This document shows, piece by piece, positions 60,804 to 63,789 of a DNA stretch of 63,789 nucleotides. The position numbers and the translations under genes were made by a program. Origin of the DNA: Candidatus Oscillochloris fontis (lineage in GTDB: Bacteria > Chloroflexota > Chloroflexia > Chloroflexales > Chloroflexaceae); NCBI RefSeq assembly GCF_004138135.1, contig NZ_RYFD01000026.1, forward strand, positions 1 through 63,789, in the 5' to 3' direction. A model generated the notes under the pieces. It was given only the letters and a program-made list of their open reading frames with translations, had not been told where the DNA came from and searched no databases. The stretch's first letter is position 1. Each line of letters begins with the position of its first letter.

Positions 60804-63608
60804 ATGCGCACCGCTCTGCGCGGCCTCCAGATCATCCTGGCGCTGCTCTTGCTGGCCTACCTGCTCTATTTCGCCGATCATGCTCGGCTCTTGTTCGGCT
60901 TCGCCTTCCCGCTTGATTATGGCGAGGGGCCGCTGTTGGCTCAGGTGGAACGTCTGCGCACGGGGGTGCCGATCTGGCACCTCTATGCCGATCCGAGTCT
61001 CCCACCCTTCCTCATTATTAACTATCCGCCGCTCTACCTCTTGCTGGCGACGGCGCTCTCCTACCTCACCGGCTCGGTGTTGCTGGCGGGGCGGCTGATC
61101 TCGCTCTTCGCCGCGCTGGCGGCGGTGCTGGCGCTGGCGCGGCTGGCCCGCCCGACGCCCGCCTCCACCCAACGTGAGGCAGCGCTGCTGGCGCTGGGCC
61201 TGAGTCTGCTGTTGCTGTGTGTGCCGGTGATCCGTGAGTGGGCCGCGCTGATGCGTGTGGATATGCTCGGCCTCGCATTGGGGCTGTGGGCGGTGGTGGC
61301 GCTCGGTTCGCCCGCTGCCCCGCGTCGCCCATTGCTGGCGGGGTTCTTGCTGCTGGCCAGCCTCTTCACCAAGCCCTCGTTGCTGGCCGCGCCCGTGGCG
61401 GTGCTGGGCTGGCTGCTCTGGGATCTTCTGCGTAGACGTGGGCAGTCTTGGCGCTCGTTACTCGTAACTGTTCACACTTCTCCTAGCCTCCAGGTCTTGA
61501 CGCCAAGACGCAAAGGCGCAAAGTCTGCAACAAAACCTTTGCGTCTTGGCGCCTTTGCGTCAATCAGAAGCTTTCTTTCCTCCAAGTGTGAACAGTTACC
61601 GTTACTCCTCGTTCTGGCTCCGCTGCTGCTCGGCGGGAGCCTGCTCTTTGGGCTGTTGCAGTGGGCCAGTGGCGGTTGGTTCGCGCTGCATGTGGTGGCC
61701 GCGAATGCCAATCAGTGGCAACCCGATCTTGCCTGGGGGTTCTGGCAACAGCAGATGCGCCTGCGCTGGCCGTTGGGGCTGGCGGCGCTTGTGCTGCTGC
61801 TCTTTTCCCCGGCGCTGCGCACCTCGCCCGCGCCGCTGCTCTACTGCCTGGGGGCGTTGGTGAGCGCGGTGGGGGTGGGTAAGGTCGGCGCGTATAGTAA
61901 CTACTTCTTCGAGCTGTATGCCGGGCTGATCTGGATCGTTGCCCGTGGCCTAGTTGCGGCGCACCTCGTATCTGGGAGTGAGGGCGTCCCGCATAGGCAT
62001 TCGGTTGCTCCCTGGTTGTTGACCGCAGAGGACGCAGAGGAACGCAGAGGAAGAACCAGAGGTATATTGTGCTTTGTACCCACAGGTATCGCGAAACTCA
62101 TACCTCTGCGTACCTCTGTGTCCTCTGCGGTTGATATGCTTTACCACCAACGAGGTGGAGGGGCTTCATCACGACGAAGCCCCTCCTTACCCGAACGCCA
62201 ATGGGGCGTCCCGCCACGAGGGCACGATGCCCTCGCTCCCAGGCGCTTTTTGGCCCCGGCCACCTACCTGTTGCTCATCCTCGCCTTGCTCTACTACCCC
62301 CCGCTCTGGGACCCGCTCCTGCCGCGTCCGGCGGGGCTACTCAACCCTAGCCCGCCGCGTCTGATTGTGGGGCGCTACGGGTTGTGGGACGATGCGCGCC
62401 GCGAGGCCGATCTGCTGGCCGCGTTTGCGCGGGTGGATGCGGCCTTGGGGGTCGAGGTGCGCCTAGCAGGCCAGATCTTTACCGATATGCCGGGCATGGC
62501 GGCAGCCTTCGGGGTCGAATCGCGGATGCAGGTCTTTGAGACGCGCCAGTTGCTCGATCAGGGCTTGGCCGACCAGTCGCCGCTCCTCGCCGAACTGGCC
62601 GCTGGCCGCCCGCCACTGGCGCTGATAGACTACTTGGGGAACTGGCTCACCCCGCAGATCGTGGATCTGTTGCGCCACCGCTACGCCCAGGATGGTTCGC
62701 GGGGCACCTTCGATCTCTACCGCCCGGTGGATGCCGGGCCGCTCCAAGCGCTCGATCCGCCCGTTCTGCTGGCCGATCTGCGCTTGCTACGCTATGCGCT
62801 GGCTGCGCCACTGAGTGCCGCCTATGAGCCGGGCGAGTTGCTGGTGCTCAATCTGGCCTGGGAACGCGGGGCAGCAACACCCTCCGCCGATCTGCCGGTG
62901 CGGCTCATTCTCACCACGCCCGACGGAACGCCGCTGCTAGAGAGTAGTTTGCCGCTGCTCTACGCGGCCTTCCCGCCCGCGCAGTGGCCCTCCGGCGTGG
63001 AGGTGCAGCACCTTCAGACGCTCGCGCTGCCCCCCGAACTGCCGCCGGGGCGTTACGGGTTGGCGCTGGCGCTGGGGAACGATCCGCCGCTGGCGCTGAC
63101 CACGTTGGAGGTGCAGTCGGCGGGCGGGCACTACTTCGAGGCCACCGACTATTTTGTGCCTGCGCCGATGATGCAGGCGTGGGCCGAGTTGGGCGCGTTG
63201 GAGCGGCTGGGCTTGCCGCTCACTCCGGCGGTGCCGTTTGCCTGGGGGCGTTTGCAGTGTTTCGAGTTGGGCTGTTTAGAGTGGCGAGCAGGCACGATCA
63301 GCCTGCGCCCATTGGGGCAGCAGCTCTACCTCGGCGAGACGATGCGCGCCACGGGCTGCCCCGCCGCCAGTATGGATGACGGGATCTGCACGGGGTTTGC
63401 CGGGTTGGTCGAGCAGCACGGGGCCAGCCTGGGGGCGGGGGTCAGTGGGGAGTTCGAGCGCTACGGTTGGACGGTGCAGTGGAGTGAGTATGCGCGCCTG
63501 GAACGCTGGGAGGCGCGCAACGCCCAGGGGTTAGGCCGCTTAGGCGAGGAGAGCCTGCGCCTCGCGCCGGGGATTCGCTATCGCTGGCCAGTGGGTGGGG
63601 AGGAGTAG
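60804..63608 (+). CDS. Polytopic membrane protein, glycosyltransferase (GT39/RgtA-like) with repeat-derived insertions
   Basis: 934 aa. The N-terminal half has about ten membrane segments and FPLDYGEGPLLAQVERLRTGVPIWHLYADPS, resembling the acidic first loop of lipid-linked-sugar glycosyltransferases. The C-terminal third is soluble and contains an LGFP-like segment (AWAELGALERLGLPLTPAVPFAWG ... FELGCLEWRAGTISL) also suggested in the 1844-4009 lipoprotein. Residues 221-268 are translated from a MITE and about 386-480 from a composite repeat, both open in frame. Whether the protein is still active is unknown. Confidence 0.75.
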   Translation: MRTALRGLQIILALLLLAYLLYFADHARLLFGFAFPLDYGEGPLLAQVERLRTGVPIWHLYADPSLPPFLIINYPPLYLLLATALSYLTGSVLLAGRLISLFAALAAVLALARLARPTPASTQREAALLALGLSLLLLCVPVIREWAALMRVDMLGLALGLWAVVALGSPAAPRRPLLAGFLLLASLFTKPSLLAAPVAVLGWLLWDLLRRRGQSWRSLLVTVHTSPSLQVLTPRRKGAKSATKPLRLGAFASIRSFLSSKCEQLPLLLVLAPLLLGGSLLFGLLQWASGGWFALHVVAANANQWQPDLAWGFWQQQMRLRWPLGLAALVLLLFSPALRTSPAPLLYCLGALVSAVGVGKVGAYSNYFFELYAGLIWIVARGLVAAHLVSGSEGVPHRHSVAPWLLTAEDAEERRGRTRGILCFVPTGIAKLIPLRTSVSSAVDMLYHQRGGGASSRRSPSLPERQWGVPPRGHDALAPRRFLAPATYLLLILALLYYPPLWDPLLPRPAGLLNPSPPRLIVGRYGLWDDARREADLLAAFARVDAALGVEVRLAGQIFTDMPGMAAAFGVESRMQVFETRQLLDQGLADQSPLLAELAAGRPPLALIDYLGNWLTPQIVDLLRHRYAQDGSRGTFDLYRPVDAGPLQALDPPVLLADLRLLRYALAAPLSAAYEPGELLVLNLAWERGAATPSADLPVRLILTTPDGTPLLESSLPLLYAAFPPAQWPSGVEVQHLQTLALPPELPPGRYGLALALGNDPPLALTTLEVQSAGGHYFEATDYFVPAPMMQAWAELGALERLGLPLTPAVPFAWGRLQCFELGCLEWRAGTISLRPLGQQLYLGETMRATGCPAASMDDGICTGFAGLVEQHGASLGAGVSGEFERYGWTVQWSEYARLERWEARNAQGLGRLGEESLRLAPGIRYRWPVGGEE
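61464..61599. mobile_element. MITE family A copy 11, in-frame inside a coding gene
   Basis: A 136-bp element starting gtaactgttcacacttctcc and ending aagtgtgaacagttac, flanked by perfect 8-bp duplications cgttactc (61456-61463 and 61600-61607). Element plus duplication is 144 bp, exactly 48 codons. Removing it restores WRSLLLVLAPLLLGG, a continuous hydrophobic segment. The element carries no stop in this frame. Confidence 0.95.
61966..62245. repeat. Composite repeat insertion in the same gene (family B plus others)
   Basis: Within the reading frame lie ctgggagtgagggcgtcccg (left) and an inverted relative on the right (ggggcgtcccgccacgaggg ... cgctcccag). Between them are a family B unit (ttgaccgcagaggacgcaga ... 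cctctgtgtcctctgcggtt, also at 54117-54298) and a hairpin, aggggcttcatcacgacgaagcccct. The translated segment is hydrophilic and unlike the flanking membrane helices. Confidence 0.85.
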
Positions 63609-63789
63609 ATCCACGGGATGGCCCGATTTTTCACCGCCGAGGACGCCGAGGGGCGCGTCGCGACGCGCCCACGGGGGAGCGATAATCGCGGGGGGCGCAG
63701 AAGAAAAAGAGTGTTGAAGGCTATGCTTATGCATGATTATTTGGATTATCCGTAAGCAAACCCTCGGCATGAGCCGCCGTTAGCAAATC
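63609..63789. other. Downstream region, palindrome only
   Basis: No gene is visible before the window ends. It holds a GC-rich palindrome (ggggcgcgtcgcgacgcgccc, 63650-63670) like those at 32860 and 53033, within a family B-like accgccgaggacgccgagg context. Confidence 0.6.

Overview
The window looks like chromosomal DNA of a Chloroflexota bacterium, most plausibly a filamentous Chloroflexales member (Oscillochloris, Chloroploca or Viridilinea-like). This is an inference from high G+C, the protein style (cyclase-AAA-TPR giants, WD40/CHAT fusions, GAF/PAS regulators, many lipoproteins) and intergenic spaces crowded with short palindromic repeats. No rRNA or complete insertion sequence is present. 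About 53 protein genes, three tRNAs, RNase P RNA and at least two further structured-RNA candidates can be supported.

Layout. 0.1-6 kb: polyprenyl diphosphate synthase, a small membrane protein, a six-hairpin-type lipoprotein, a papain-like-fold protein and ribokinase. 6.2-13.2 kb (minus): an exopolysaccharide cluster with initiating glycosylphosphotransferase, O-antigen-ligase-like protein, nucleotide-sugar epimerase, flippase-like membrane protein, GT4 glycosyltransferase and a PAP2-like phosphatase. 13.4-15 kb: a decayed IS200/IS605-type element (possible IscB omega-RNA remnant), an orphan antitoxin-like gene, an unannotated 47-aa membrane peptide and a DUF1992 protein. 15-23.3 kb: NAD synthetase, then cytochrome c, alpha/beta hydrolase and a 1619-aa CHAT-NTPase-TM-WD40 protein. 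23.3-24.3 kb: RNase P RNA and an internally deleted TnpB. 24.5-28.4 kb: a pilin-like protein, a membrane/regulatory-domain protein and an A+T-rich AccI-like restriction-modification pair that looks horizontally acquired. 28.4-43 kb: S41 protease, peptide deformylase, sensor kinase with solute-binding sensor, ClpC, GAF protein, GT4, ketopantoate reductase, Nudix, metallophosphoesterase with a small upstream membrane peptide, and a PAS-PAS-STAS regulator. 43-50.8 kb: a Trp-Ser-Ser tRNA operon, a tandem-cyclase/AAA/TPR protein, a ComEA-like protein with an 11-aa repeat array, endonuclease IV and MoxR. 50.9-56.8 kb: aroB, a toxin-antitoxin pair, a small membrane protein, accA, accD and a nitronate monooxygenase-like protein. 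57-63.6 kb: a repeat array, a promoter-driven structured RNA, holA, a DUF4173-like membrane protein and a 934-aa membrane glycosyltransferase-like protein.

The most unusual signal is the repeat landscape. A roughly 136-150-bp MITE family (terminal inverted repeats gtaactgttcacactt, 8-bp target duplications, consistent with IS66-type mobilisation) occurs about a dozen times. One copy is nested inside another with a perfect 8-bp duplication. One sits inside the 934-aa membrane-protein gene: 136 bp of element plus 8 bp of duplicated target equals exactly 48 codons, so the frame is intact. That gene carries a second, composite repeat insertion, also open in frame. Other repeats supply stop codons for nadE and the epimerase. 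A separate hairpin family keeps perfect 20-23-bp stems although stem sequences differ between copies. A third element has 22-bp inverted repeats and a perfect 9-bp target duplication.
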